A stretch of DNA of 64,000 nucleotides from Phycisphaerae bacterium (GTDB taxonomy: Bacteria > Planctomycetota > Phycisphaerae > UBA1845 > PWPN01): assembly GCA_035384605.1 (NCBI GenBank), contig DAOOIV010000010.1:17113-81112 (forward strand), given 5' to 3'. Position numbers and translations under genes: made by a program. This document shows positions 1 to 7,963 of this stretch, one piece after another; position 1 is the stretch's first letter, and each line of letters begins with the position of its first letter. Below the pieces are notes generated by a model. It saw only the letters and a list, made by a program, of their open reading frames with translations. It did no database searches and was not told the DNA's origin.

Positions 1-1793
1 AAACACGCCGCGCACGTCTGCTCGTTGACGATGGCAATTTCCGGCTCGCGGGTCAGTTCGGGCTTGCTGAACATGCCCAGGACCTTGCTGGCCGCCGCGG
101 AGGCCTGAGCCACGGCCTCGGGAATGTCCTTGGGGGCCTGGCAGGCACCGCAGACGAACACGCCGGCGGCATTGGTCTCGACGGGGCGAAGCTTGGGGTG
201 CGACTCGGACAGAAAGCCGTACTCGTCGTAGCCGACGTTGAGCTTCTGAGCCAGTTCCTCGACGCCGTCGGCCGGCCGCATGGCGCTGGCCAGCACCACC
301 AGGTCCGCTTCGATCGTCACCGGTTCATTGGCCAGAGTGTCAACGCCGCGGACGATCAGCTTGCCGTCCTCTTCGGTGATCTTCGACACGCGGCCGCGAT
401 GATACTTGGCCCCGTCCTGTTCGATCGCCCGGCGGACGAACTCGTCGTAGTTCTTGCCGCCGGCCCGGATGTCCATGTAAAAAACGTGGGCCTCGCCATC
501 GTGCACCTTGTGCTTGTAAAGCATGGTGTGCTTGGCGGTGTACATGCAACAGATCTTCGAGCAATAGGCCATGCCTTTGGCGTTGTCGCGCGAGCCCACG
601 CACTGGATGAAAACGACGGTCTTGGGCGTCTTGCCGTCCGACGGCCGCTTGATTTCGCCGTTGGTCGGTCCCGACGCGGACACAATCCGCTCAAACTGCA
701 GCGAGTCGATCACGTCCTTGTACTTGTCGTAGCCGTACTCGCCGTAGCCGGCCAGTTTGGCGCTGTCCTGCTGCTTGCCGATGCCGTAGAGCCTGTAACC
801 GGTGGCGACCACGATCGCCCCGACCTCCTCGGTCACCACCTGGTCTTTGTCGTCGAACATGATCGCCTTGGCGGCGCATTTCTTTTCGCACAGGCCGCAC
901 TTGCCCTTGGTCAGCATGAGGCAGGCGTTGGCGTCGATCACCGGCCTCGCCGGCACCGCCTGCGGGAACGGCACATAGATCGCCGTCCGCGTGCCCATGC
1001 CGAAATCGAACTCGCTGAGCGTCTTCTTCGACGGACAGGCGTTCCAGCAGGCCCCGCAGCCCGTGCACTTCTTCATATCCACGTAGCGGGCCCGCTTGAG
1101 GATGTTCACCTTGAAGTTGCCGACGTAGCCTTCGACGCTCTGAACCTCCGAGTAGGTGTGCAGCCGGATCTTCGGATGCTGGCCCACTTCAACCATTCGA
1201 GGCGTGAGAATGCACTGTGAGCAGTCCAGCGTCGGAAAAGTCTCGGACAAACCGGCCATCTTGCCGCCAATGGACGGCTCGCGCTCGACCATCACCACTT
1301 CGTAACCGGCGTCGGCGATGTCCAGGGCCGCCTGAATGCCCGCCACGCCTCCGCCGATCACCAGGGCCCGCTTGGTCACCGGCACTCGGATCGGATCAAG
1401 AGGATGGTTGTACATCACTTTGGCGACGGCCATACGGACCAGTTCAATGGCCTTGGCCGTGGCTTTTTCCTTGTCATGGTGCACCCACGAGCAGTGCTCC
1501 CGGATGTTAGCCATCTCGACCAGATACGGATTCAGCCCCTCTTGCTCGGCCGCCTTGCGGAACGTCTTGAGGTGCATGTGCGGCGAACACGAAGCGACCA
1601 CCACGCCGGTCAGCCTGTCCTTGATGATTCGTTCGCGGATCATCGCCTGGCCGGGATCCGAGCACATGTACTTGTAGTCCACGGAACAGACAACGCCCGG
1701 AAACCGGCTCGCGGCCTCGGAAACCTTGCCGCAGTCGACGTTCCGGGCGATGTTCTCGCCGCACCAGCAGACAAACACGCCTATTCTGGCCAT
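1..1793 (-). CDS. hdrA: HdrA-like heterodisulfide reductase flavoprotein subunit (3' end off window)
   Basis: The reading frame opens at the ATG at 1793 and stays open to base 1, about 597 codons, so the C-terminus is missing. It starts MARIGVFVCWCGENIA, typical of HdrA. It then has an FAD-binding GGGVAGIQAAL motif, the HdrA signature FPTLDCSQC, and ferredoxin-type cysteines CTGCGACWNACP and CGLCEKKC, followed by a second cysteine-rich patch YCSKICCM. HdrA carries the FAD that splits electrons in soluble Hdr complexes. It is the last visible gene of a leftward operon with hdrC and hdrB. No in-frame TGA is present, so there is no selenocysteine. Its electron-input partner (MvhD, FrhB/FdhB or Flox type) would lie beyond the window, if present. 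Confidence 0.93.
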   Translation of the reverse strand, partial: MARIGVFVCWCGENIARNVDCGKVSEAASRFPGVVCSVDYKYMCSDPGQAMIRERIIKDRLTGVVVASCSPHMHLKTFRKAAEQEGLNPYLVEMANIREHCSWVHHDKEKATAKAIELVRMAVAKVMYNHPLDPIRVPVTKRALVIGGGVAGIQAALDIADAGYEVVMVEREPSIGGKMAGLSETFPTLDCSQCILTPRMVEVGQHPKIRLHTYSEVQSVEGYVGNFKVNILKRARYVDMKKCTGCGACWNACPSKKTLSEFDFGMGTRTAIYVPFPQAVPARPVIDANACLMLTKGKCGLCEKKCAAKAIMFDDKDQVVTEEVGAIVVATGYRLYGIGKQQDSAKLAGYGEYGYDKYKDVIDSLQFERIVSASGPTNGEIKRPSDGKTPKTVVFIQCVGSRDNAKGMAYCSKICCMYTAKHTMLYKHKVHDGEAHVFYMDIRAGGKNYDEFVRRAIEQDGAKYHRGRVSKITEEDGKLIVRGVDTLANEPVTIEADLVVLASAMRPADGVEELAQKLNVGYDEYGFLSESHPKLRPVETNAAGVFVCGACQAPKDIPEAVAQASAAASKVLGMFSKPELTREPEIAIVNEQTCAAC

Positions 1794-1799
1794 AAGTCC

Positions 1800-2660
1800 C
1801 TACCGCTTTGAAACATAGTGCCGGTTGATGCCCAACGCCTCCTCATCCAGGCCCAGCGCCAGGCCGACCAGATCCGACAAGTAATAGATCATCATCCCAT
1901 GCTGAACCCCGTAGCGTCGCTCGACGTCCGCCTGCTTCATGTCCAGGTTGACATGACACATCGGGCAGGCGACGACAACGCAGTTGGCTCCGTGTCGGGC
2001 CGCATTGCTGAGAATCTTGTGCGACAGGTTGAGCACCGTGTCTTCGTTGCACATGGTCATGCCGGCGCCGCAGCATTCCGTCTTGTAATTCCACTCGACC
2101 GGAGCGGCTCCCAGGGATGCCAGCAGCGTCTCCATGGAGCTCGGCTGTTCGCAGTCGTCGAATCGCAGAACCTCCGGCGGCCGCGTAAGCAGGCAGCCGT
2201 AGTAACAGGCCGGCTTGTAGCCCGACAGCGACACCTTCGCCGCCTCTTTCACCTTGTCATAGCCGATCCTTTGAAAAACCTGGATCAGATTAAGAACGCT
2301 GGTGCGGCCTTCAACGGGCAGTTCGACAACCTCGGACATCTCCTTCCGCAACGCCGCATCGCCCGAGATCAACATCTTCGCCTTGAGAAGTTCCATCGAG
2401 CACATCGGGCAGGGGGCCAGCAGATCGTCGTAACCGTCGCGTTCGGCGATTCCGAGGCTTCTGGCCGGTAACGCCACCGCCAGCTTCTGGTTGAGCGAGT
2501 GGGCGGCTGTAGCCCCGCAGCAGATCCAGTCGTCAAGTTCGCGAAGGTTCACGCCCAGCGCGTTCAAGCAGGCCCGAACCGACCTTTCATAGTCGTTCGA
2601 CGAGCCGTGAAGCGCACATCCGGGGTAATAGCCAATCTCCATCGGTTCAACCCTTGTCAT
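1800..2660 (-). CDS. hdrB: HdrB-like heterodisulfide reductase subunit B
   Basis: 286 residues with two cysteine-rich CCG-domain motifs, one around WICCGAT / LAPCPMC in the N-terminal half and one around YYGC / TECCGAG / VACPMC in the C-terminal half. In known HdrB these ligate the noncubane [4Fe-4S] clusters that reduce the disulfide. The N-terminus MEIGYYPGC is the conserved start of the family, so the second Met (about 2642) may be the true start. As drawn, the gene overlaps hdrC by 14 bp. It lies 6 bp upstream of hdrA in the same leftward operon. The physiological disulfide (or other acceptor) in a bacterium is unknown. Confidence 0.93.
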   Translation of the reverse strand: MTRVEPMEIGYYPGCALHGSSNDYERSVRACLNALGVNLRELDDWICCGATAAHSLNQKLAVALPARSLGIAERDGYDDLLAPCPMCSMELLKAKMLISGDAALRKEMSEVVELPVEGRTSVLNLIQVFQRIGYDKVKEAAKVSLSGYKPACYYGCLLTRPPEVLRFDDCEQPSSMETLLASLGAAPVEWNYKTECCGAGMTMCNEDTVLNLSHKILSNAARHGANCVVVACPMCHVNLDMKQADVERRYGVQHGMMIYYLSDLVGLALGLDEEALGINRHYVSKR

Positions 2661-3228
2661 TCTTGCCCGACGAACTCATGCAGCGGTCAAAAATCCGACG
2701 CACAACGTCGCGGTCGTTCACACTTTCGCCGATCGGATGAAACTTGCCGCGGGCTATCATCTTCGGGGCCAGAAGCGAATCCTTGAAGAGGAAGGCAATG
2801 CTCGGATCCTTCACAAAAGCCCCTACCTTGAACAAGCCCACAAGTTCAAGTTCCTTCAGCCGGCCGTTGCGGCGGATGTTGCTCAGAAACGCCTTCTGGA
2901 ACACCACTGTTCGCTGCTGCGCCGGCGAGGCCACATTCTGTTCGACCGAGAGCTGCCGCAAGGCGTCAATCACGCCCGCAACGTTCACCGACTTGGGACA
3001 TCGAGTCGAGCACGTTTGACAAGAGACGCACAGCCAGATCGACTCGGCCTTCATGGCCTTGTCCAGTCGTTCCATCTGCACCAGCCGCATGATCTGGCTG
3101 GGAATCACGTCCATGTGGTCGGCCATGGGGCAGCCGGCGGAGCATTTACCGCACTGGTAACAGTCGTGTACCCGCGTGTGAGCGAGTTCCTCGATGACGT
3201 CGACCATGCTCGGCGACTTCTGCATCAC
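2647..3228 (-). CDS. hdrC: HdrC-like heterodisulfide reductase Fe-S subunit C
   Basis: 193 residues with two classical [4Fe-4S] motifs, CYQCGKCSAGCP near residue 23 and CVSCQTCSTRCP near residue 68, the layout of HdrC. It would pass electrons from HdrA to HdrB. It overlaps the stop of the upstream GcvH-like gene by 4 bp and the start of hdrB by 14 bp, which indicates translational coupling. The C-terminal third (after residue 100) is helical and has no further cluster motif. Confidence 0.93.
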   Translation of the reverse strand: MMQKSPSMVDVIEELAHTRVHDCYQCGKCSAGCPMADHMDVIPSQIMRLVQMERLDKAMKAESIWLCVSCQTCSTRCPKSVNVAGVIDALRQLSVEQNVASPAQQRTVVFQKAFLSNIRRNGRLKELELVGLFKVGAFVKDPSIAFLFKDSLLAPKMIARGKFHPIGESVNDRDVVRRIFDRCMSSSGKNDKG

Positions 3229-4925
3229 GTCGTCACTCCCGAAACCTGCGAGCTCAAGCCTCGCGACCGTTTAGCCGCCGCCGTTCCGCGACGGCGACGT
3301 CTCGCTGACGGCGTTTTCCCCGATCGGCTGAGCCGCGGTCGCTCCAACAGCATTTCAACGACCACGTGCTCGGCCAGCGAGGCGGCCGTGAGCACCTCCG
3401 TCCGTCCGACGGCACCGCCCGCCGGATCCGGCTGGACCACCAGGCCGATCACCTTGCCCGCAAGCTCGGGCGGGACCGTCACGAGTTCGCCCCTGCTGTC
3501 TCGGACCAGACTGCCCGGCAGTCGTCCCGTGTCCCTGGCGGCCAGGACAACAAGACGGTCGCACCTATTTGCCTCATCCCGGATCACGGCCGGAGTGAGA
3601 CCGCCTTGCCCGGAGATCATCTCGTATGGGATCAGTCGCTGCCGCAGCTTACGGCAGATCCATGCACCGAGTGCGTTGCCCTGCTGAAGCAGCCCCCCCG
3701 AAGTCAAAAGGCGAACCTCACGTCCCTCGCGGTTCGCAATGCGGATCCCACGGTACGATTCCGGCTTCCAGTCGCAAGTTTCCAGGGTCTCGACCGTCGG
3801 CCGGAAAGTCGCGCCCAGTATATCACTAATCTCGCCGTCTGCAAAAGGTTCGATCGCATAGTAGAATACGCCCAGACGGCGATATGCCGCCTCCCGTTGC
3901 GCGCCCACCGATGCGACAACCACTATTCTTACCTCCGGCGCTGCGGATCGCAATCTCGCGGCGATTTCAGGACCATTCTCGGCCACCGAAGCCGCATCTA
4001 TGACGATTATAGTGCTATCGCGTTCCCAGAGTACTTGAATCGCCTCCGCCCAGCCCGAAACCACTTTGACCTCACAGCCCAGTTTCATCAGGGCGACGCG
4101 CTGCGCCGCCGCCGAAACCGGGTTGCTGTTCACCAAGACCACATGTCGCAGTCCGCAATGCGGCAGTTCCTCCGCCAACCGAGTCGGAAAAATCCATGCA
4201 AGCCAGGACTCGTCACATGAAGCCTCAAGCAATGCTTCAGGACGACAATCCAACTCCGCATTCACGTCGACGATCACACCCGTCAGCGGTGAGGCAACCA
4301 ATCGCGGCGCCATTCCCTCGGCTTGGATGCTTGCTAGGGGTAAACCCTGATAAACGATTTCGCCGGTGCTCGGAAGACTCACCGATCTGAATGTGCCCAG
4401 TGGATGGACCGGGGGAAAAACACCGATCACCGCCAGACCGGTATGCGACATCTGGAACCAGGACTCATTCCGAAAGCAGTACTTGTCGCCCCGAATTCCT
4501 TGCTTGGAGGCAAACAAGGGGTCACCGCTCGCGAGCGACCCGGACACAGTGTTCCGCCTGCGAATCAGTCGCCACAGGGCTTGGGCCATCTCCTCGGGAC
4601 TGACCGGTTCCGTCAGACATTGCGAGATGCCCGGGCTGGCCATGGAGAGAGCCAGTCCGCCGCCGCGAGAATCGGCCCAGAGAATAGTCGGTGTCTCGGG
4701 TTTCTTCTGCGCCAGGATGCGCAGACACCTGTCTCGATCCTGCTTCACCCGGGACGTTCTAAGGAGAATCCCGGCCACATCGGCGCTCGCCACAAGACGC
4801 AACGCCTCTTCGGTCCGACAGACCGTGCGGATTTCCGCCCCGCAGGCCTGAAGCAGCGCAAGATACCCCCGTCCCAGCGGATCCTTTTCGTCCGCCACAA
4901 CCAGGAGCGTGCGCCGGCTGTCCAT
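3225..4925 (-). CDS. Receiver-like / degenerate GcvH-like / receiver fusion protein of the hdr operon
   Basis: 566 residues from the ATG at 4925, chosen because GGAGGC lies 7-8 bases upstream and the sigma54 promoter just upstream leaves a short leader. An upstream in-frame Met at 4949 is less likely. Residues about 5-125 look like a response-regulator receiver without the phosphoacceptor Asp (LLRTS at that place). Residues about 155-255 align with glycine-cleavage H protein: PLGTFRSVSLPSTGE, then SPLTGVIVDVN and SWLAWIFP. No lysine occurs in this domain, and the lipoyl-Lys position reads Met, so it cannot be lipoylated. A second receiver-like domain (about 265-375) keeps an Asp in IIVIDAAS. 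The last 170 residues are unrecognised and end in a basic tail. It is first in the operon with hdrCBA, so a structural or regulatory Hdr role is inferred. Confidence 0.8.
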   Translation of the reverse strand: MDSRRTLLVVADEKDPLGRGYLALLQACGAEIRTVCRTEEALRLVASADVAGILLRTSRVKQDRDRCLRILAQKKPETPTILWADSRGGGLALSMASPGISQCLTEPVSPEEMAQALWRLIRRRNTVSGSLASGDPLFASKQGIRGDKYCFRNESWFQMSHTGLAVIGVFPPVHPLGTFRSVSLPSTGEIVYQGLPLASIQAEGMAPRLVASPLTGVIVDVNAELDCRPEALLEASCDESWLAWIFPTRLAEELPHCGLRHVVLVNSNPVSAAAQRVALMKLGCEVKVVSGWAEAIQVLWERDSTIIVIDAASVAENGPEIAARLRSAAPEVRIVVVASVGAQREAAYRRLGVFYYAIEPFADGEISDILGATFRPTVETLETCDWKPESYRGIRIANREGREVRLLTSGGLLQQGNALGAWICRKLRQRLIPYEMISGQGGLTPAVIRDEANRCDRLVVLAARDTGRLPGSLVRDSRGELVTVPPELAGKVIGLVVQPDPAGGAVGRTEVLTAASLAEHVVVEMLLERPRLSRSGKTPSARRRRRGTAAAKRSRGLSSQVSGVTT

Positions 4926-4969
4926 GCTTTGCCTCCGTGTCGCCGCCACAATCGCCTCTTGGTACCCGA

Positions 4970-4985
4970 GGCAACAAGCGTGCCA
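4970..4985 (-). promoter_or_regulatory. Sigma54 (-24/-12) promoter of the GcvH-like-hdrCBA operon
   Basis: On the minus strand the sequence reads TGGCACG-CTTG-TTGCC. This matches the sigma54 consensus TGGCACG-N4-TTGCW at all but the final base, with GG and GC exactly 12 bases apart. The predicted transcription start is near 4959, about 34 bases upstream of the ATG at 4925. The gene immediately upstream encodes a sigma54 activator. Confidence 0.82.
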
Positions 4986-5193
4986 ACGACTCCTGTTTCG
5001 GATGCCGATGTTTTCAGCGGCCGATGCCGGTACGGGCTCACCTGAGGCCTCGGATCTGACGAAACACGATGAAACGCGAGATTCAAACGCGGTATCTTGC
5101 GACGCAAGGACGAGCAGGACGTCGCGGCCTTCAAGCGCTTGCCCTGGAAGCTGTAAGACCAGACCGTACAGGTGTCCGTCGCGCGTACACGCT

Positions 5194-6627
5194 TTACCCG
5201 CCCGGTTCTGAGCTCAGATTGTGCTTGCGCATCAAGGCATGGAAGTGAGTTCTCTGCATGCCGACATGCTCTGCCGCCTTGCTGACGTTACCCTCGCATT
5301 GCTGAAGAGCGTTGCTCAGGAAGCGACGTTCCAGTTCCTGCACCGCCGCATCGCGAACCTGCTGCTTGAGATTCTTGAACTCTTCCCATGTCTTCGGCAG
5401 CGGAGCGGTACCGGCCGAAATCGGCGCTTGTCGAATCTCGAGAGGTAGATGCCTGACCTCGATCCGGTCGGAATCACAGAGAATGGCCAGCCGTTCGACG
5501 ACGTTTCGCAGTTCCCGGACGTTGCCCGGCCAGGAATACGCCTCCATCATCGCCATCGCCTCGGGTGTAAAGCTCTTGAAGCTGATCTCATTCTGACGAC
5601 AGCAGCGTTCCAGGAAAACCATGGCCAGCTTCGGGATGTCTCCCTGCCGTGCTCGCAGAGGCGGCAGGTCAATCGGCACGACGTTGAGACGGTAGTACAG
5701 ATCCTCCCTGAAAGCCCCGTCTTTCACCATCTGCATCAGATCGCGATTTGTGGCGGCAATCAGCCGGATATCCACCTCCCGTTCAGAGGTGTCGCCGACC
5801 TTGCGAACTCTGCGCGTCTCCAGCACCCGCAACAGCTTGCCTTGCGTCTCAAGGCTGAGGTTGGCGACCTCGTCGAGAAACAAGGTGCCCTTGTCGGCCA
5901 CCTCGAACAAACCCTGCTTCGTGGCAATCGCACCGGAAAACGACCCTTTGACGTGACCGAACAGCTCGCTTTCCAGAAGGGTCGGAGCCAACGAGCTGCA
6001 GTCGCAACCCAGCAGCGGCTGGTTCCTGCGGCGGCTGAGGCGGTGGATCGCTCTTACCACCATCTCCTTGCCGGTACCGCTTTCACCCCTCACCAACACC
6101 GTGCCGTCCGTCGGTGCAACCCTGCGAATCAGGCCGAATACGCGTTCCATGGACCGGCTTTCGCCGATGATGCCTTCGAACCCCTTATCGATTTCGAGAG
6201 CCCGGCGAAGCGCCGCGTTTTCCCGGATCAGGGCCGATCGCTCCGCGGCTTTTCTGAACACCAGACGCAGCTCGTCCGGAGTGAACGGCTTGCTGAGATA
6301 GTCGGCCGCTCCCTGTTTCATGGCCTCCACGGCGGACTGGACCGTCGAGTATCCCGTGATGATGATCACCTCCGCCGCGACGCCGGCGGCCTTGACCTGC
6401 TTCAAGACGTCCATGCCATGCAACCCTGGCATCATCAGGTCGAGAAAAATCACGTCGTAATCGCCCGTCAAGGCGGCTTCCAGGCCTCGCCTGGGGTCTT
6501 CGATGCAATCGACGCGGTGTCCATCCGGCTCCAGGCAACGGCGGCAACTCAAACCGATGACCACCTCATCGTCGATCACCAGCACACGCTGGCTTGCGAA
6601 TGTCTTCTCCATGTCAGCCATGAGCAT
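5194..6627 (-). CDS. NtrC-family sigma54-dependent response regulator
   Basis: 477 residues. Residues about 12-125 form a receiver with the phosphorylation Asp in IFLDLMMPG and the late Lys in LSKPFTP. Residues about 150-385 form the AAA+ domain: Walker A GESGTGKE, Walker B GTLFLDEV, and the sigma54-contact loop, which here reads GSFSGA instead of GAFTGA. The C-terminus has a Fis-type helix-turn-helix (NVSKAAEHVGMQRTHFHALM). AGGAGG sits just before the ATG at 6627. It lies between two sigma54-type promoters, one facing hdr and one facing hyd, so it is the obvious candidate activator of both units. Its cognate kinase next door is degraded. Confidence 0.93.
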   Translation of the reverse strand: MLMADMEKTFASQRVLVIDDEVVIGLSCRRCLEPDGHRVDCIEDPRRGLEAALTGDYDVIFLDLMMPGLHGMDVLKQVKAAGVAAEVIIITGYSTVQSAVEAMKQGAADYLSKPFTPDELRLVFRKAAERSALIRENAALRRALEIDKGFEGIIGESRSMERVFGLIRRVAPTDGTVLVRGESGTGKEMVVRAIHRLSRRRNQPLLGCDCSSLAPTLLESELFGHVKGSFSGAIATKQGLFEVADKGTLFLDEVANLSLETQGKLLRVLETRRVRKVGDTSEREVDIRLIAATNRDLMQMVKDGAFREDLYYRLNVVPIDLPPLRARQGDIPKLAMVFLERCCRQNEISFKSFTPEAMAMMEAYSWPGNVRELRNVVERLAILCDSDRIEVRHLPLEIRQAPISAGTAPLPKTWEEFKNLKQQVRDAAVQELERRFLSNALQQCEGNVSKAAEHVGMQRTHFHALMRKHNLSSEPGG

Positions 6628-6975
6628 CGGCCTCCTGCGCCGGCTGCCGGCCCTCTTGATCGTTCACGCACAGCGTTATCGCGAACGTAGTCTCCGTTCC
6701 GGCTCTGCTTTGACACTCCAACATCCCTTGGCGCGGCAACACGATCGCGTCACTCGGGCCGAGCCCCTGGTCCCCGCTTTGATCGGCTATCTTGCCGGTG
6801 AGAAGCGGCCTGGCGGTCCGGTCCGCGCGCACCGACCCGAATCGCCGGGAGCAACTCGTCGGTGGCAGGCGATCTGACAGCCGTGCGCCGGCTGCCCGGA
6901 TGCAACGGCCCTTAAAGCCGGCTGAACGCGGCTGTGCCGCCGCATCAGGCGCGTTCGATCTGAGCTGGTCAACGA
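6614..6975 (-). pseudogene. Degraded histidine-kinase ATPase tail upstream of the NtrC-type regulator
   Basis: The frame ending at 6614 overlaps the regulator start by 14 bp, the usual kinase-regulator coupling. Its last 60 residues still read like the end of a HATPase domain: GDQGLGPSDAIVLPRQG, then MLECQSRAGTETTFAITL, compared with the family's GTGLGLS...GG..E..S..G.GTTF.I.L pattern. An N-box-like VDQLRSNAPDAA lies further upstream. The G1 box (DTGxGIP) is unrecognisable and no HisKA domain is visible before 7081. I read this as a decayed sensor kinase. A frameshifted or extremely divergent kinase is the alternative. The exact 5' limit is uncertain. Confidence 0.5.
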
Positions 6976-7137
6976 CCGCGACGGACACGGCTGACTTGCC
7001 GCCCGCCAGAGCGGTGTGGCCGCAAGTGCCGTATCTCAAACTGGTGGACACACCACTCTCCTGGCCTCGCGCGGGCCTCAAGTCGGCTACGACAACATCT
7101 GCACGAACTCAATGCTGGAAACATCAGGCCAGCTTGG

Positions 7138-7164
7138 CCATACACTGTATGGGCGAACCATACA
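7138..7164. promoter_or_regulatory. Three-half-site operator-like array (CCATACA / TGTATGG / CCATACA)
   Basis: CCATACA (7138-7144), its exact reverse complement TGTATGG (7146-7152) and CCATACA again (7158-7164). The first pair forms a 15-bp palindrome with a 1-base centre, and the second pair is inverted around GCGAA. The centre is about 200 bp upstream of the predicted hyd start site, a distance compatible with an NtrC-type enhancer. Binding by the neighbouring regulator is inference. Confidence 0.6.
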
Positions 7165-7263
7165 CAAAACCACCCCGAGACTGAGAAAAACGAGCCCTTC
7201 AAGGCGCGTGATTAACGTGCAAGTTCCTCTAGTGCAGAAATCGTGTTAATACCTTGCGGATTA

Positions 7264-7288
7264 TCGGACCTTGTGGCCATTTGTCCGA
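7264..7288. promoter_or_regulatory. Inverted repeat TCGGAC-N13-GTCCGA upstream of the hyd promoter
   Basis: Perfect 6-bp arms separated by 13 bases, centred about 70 bp upstream of the predicted sigma54 start site. It could be a proximal activator or repressor site. Short arms mean chance occurrence is possible. Confidence 0.35.
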
Positions 7289-7321
7289 ACCGAGCAAGCT
7301 TCGGGGGCTAATCATTCGATC

Positions 7322-7337
7322 TGGCATGCAGCTTGCT
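7322..7337 (+). promoter_or_regulatory. Sigma54 (-24/-12) promoter of the hydCBA operon
   Basis: TGGCATG-CAGC-TTGCT. GG and GC are 12 bases apart, and only the C-to-T at the sixth position departs from TGGCACG-N4-TTGCW. The start site is predicted near 7348, leaving a leader of about 120 bases before hydC. Confidence 0.78.
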
Positions 7338-7471
7338 CGTGAAAAAAGGTACGAAGTCTCGCCGCATGCTTGGGCGGGGGCTCGGGCTCCTGCCCGGTGC
7401 TGTGATCGCAAGGCCCGCTTCCGTCGCGGCCGGTGATCGAATCAGCCAATGAAAGGAGAGGTGTTGACTTG

Positions 7472-7963
7472 GTGACGCCGGACATTGATGCCATTCTGGC
7501 AAAACATCGCGACGCGAAACGCGACGCGCTGATACCCATCCTCCAAGACGTGCAGGAAACGCAAGGGTATCTCTCTCGCGAAGCCGTCGTTCGCATTGGC
7601 AGACATCTGGGTCTGCCGGCGAGCAAGATTTACGGCGTCGCCACGTTCTACAACCAGTTCCGGTTCCAACCTCAGGGACGCTTCCACATCCAGGTTTGTC
7701 GCGGGACGGCCTGCCATGTGAAAGGATCAGCGGCCGTCCTCGATGCGATCAGACGCGAGCTGAAAATCGAGCCCGGCCAGACCTCACGCGACGGCACGTT
7801 CAGTCTGGAGGTCGTGGCTTGCATCGGAGCGTGTGGCCTGGCCCCGGTGATCAATATCAGCGGTGAGTTCCACGCCGGCGTCACCACTCAGAAGGTCAAG
7901 GGGATCATCGATTCATACAGAGCCAGAGCGGCAGGAAGGGGCAGCAATGACCAAGCCGCCTGA
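7472..7963 (+). CDS. hydC: HydC, NuoE-like [2Fe-2S] subunit of trimeric [FeFe] hydrogenase
   Basis: 163 residues. It has the NuoE/HydC thioredoxin-like fold signature: helical N-terminus, then YGVATFYNQFRF, CRGTAC and CIGACGLAP, whose four cysteines bind a [2Fe-2S] cluster. The start is placed at GTG 7472 (TTG 7469 is equally possible) because AAAGGAGAGG lies just upstream. An in-frame GTG at 7433 has no ribosome-binding site. The gene overlaps hydB by 17 bp and is first in the hyd operon. In bifurcating HydABC enzymes this subunit helps carry electrons to or from the flavin subunit. Confidence 0.93.
   Translation: MTPDIDAILAKHRDAKRDALIPILQDVQETQGYLSREAVVRIGRHLGLPASKIYGVATFYNQFRFQPQGRFHIQVCRGTACHVKGSAAVLDAIRRELKIEPGQTSRDGTFSLEVVACIGACGLAPVINISGEFHAGVTTQKVKGIIDSYRARAAGRGSNDQAA

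Larger units (their letters stand above)
6976..7471. other. Divergent control region between the regulator/hdr side and the hyd operon
   Basis: About 500 bp with no convincing gene. It holds the CCATACA half-site cluster, the TCGGAC inverted repeat and the sigma54 promoter annotated separately, then a leader of about 120 bases ending in AAAGGAGAGG in front of hydC. Confidence 0.7.

Noticed and set aside
1..1793. Selenocysteine codon in HdrA
   Set aside because: The frame is continuous, with Cys codons at the cluster sites and no in-frame TGA in the visible part.
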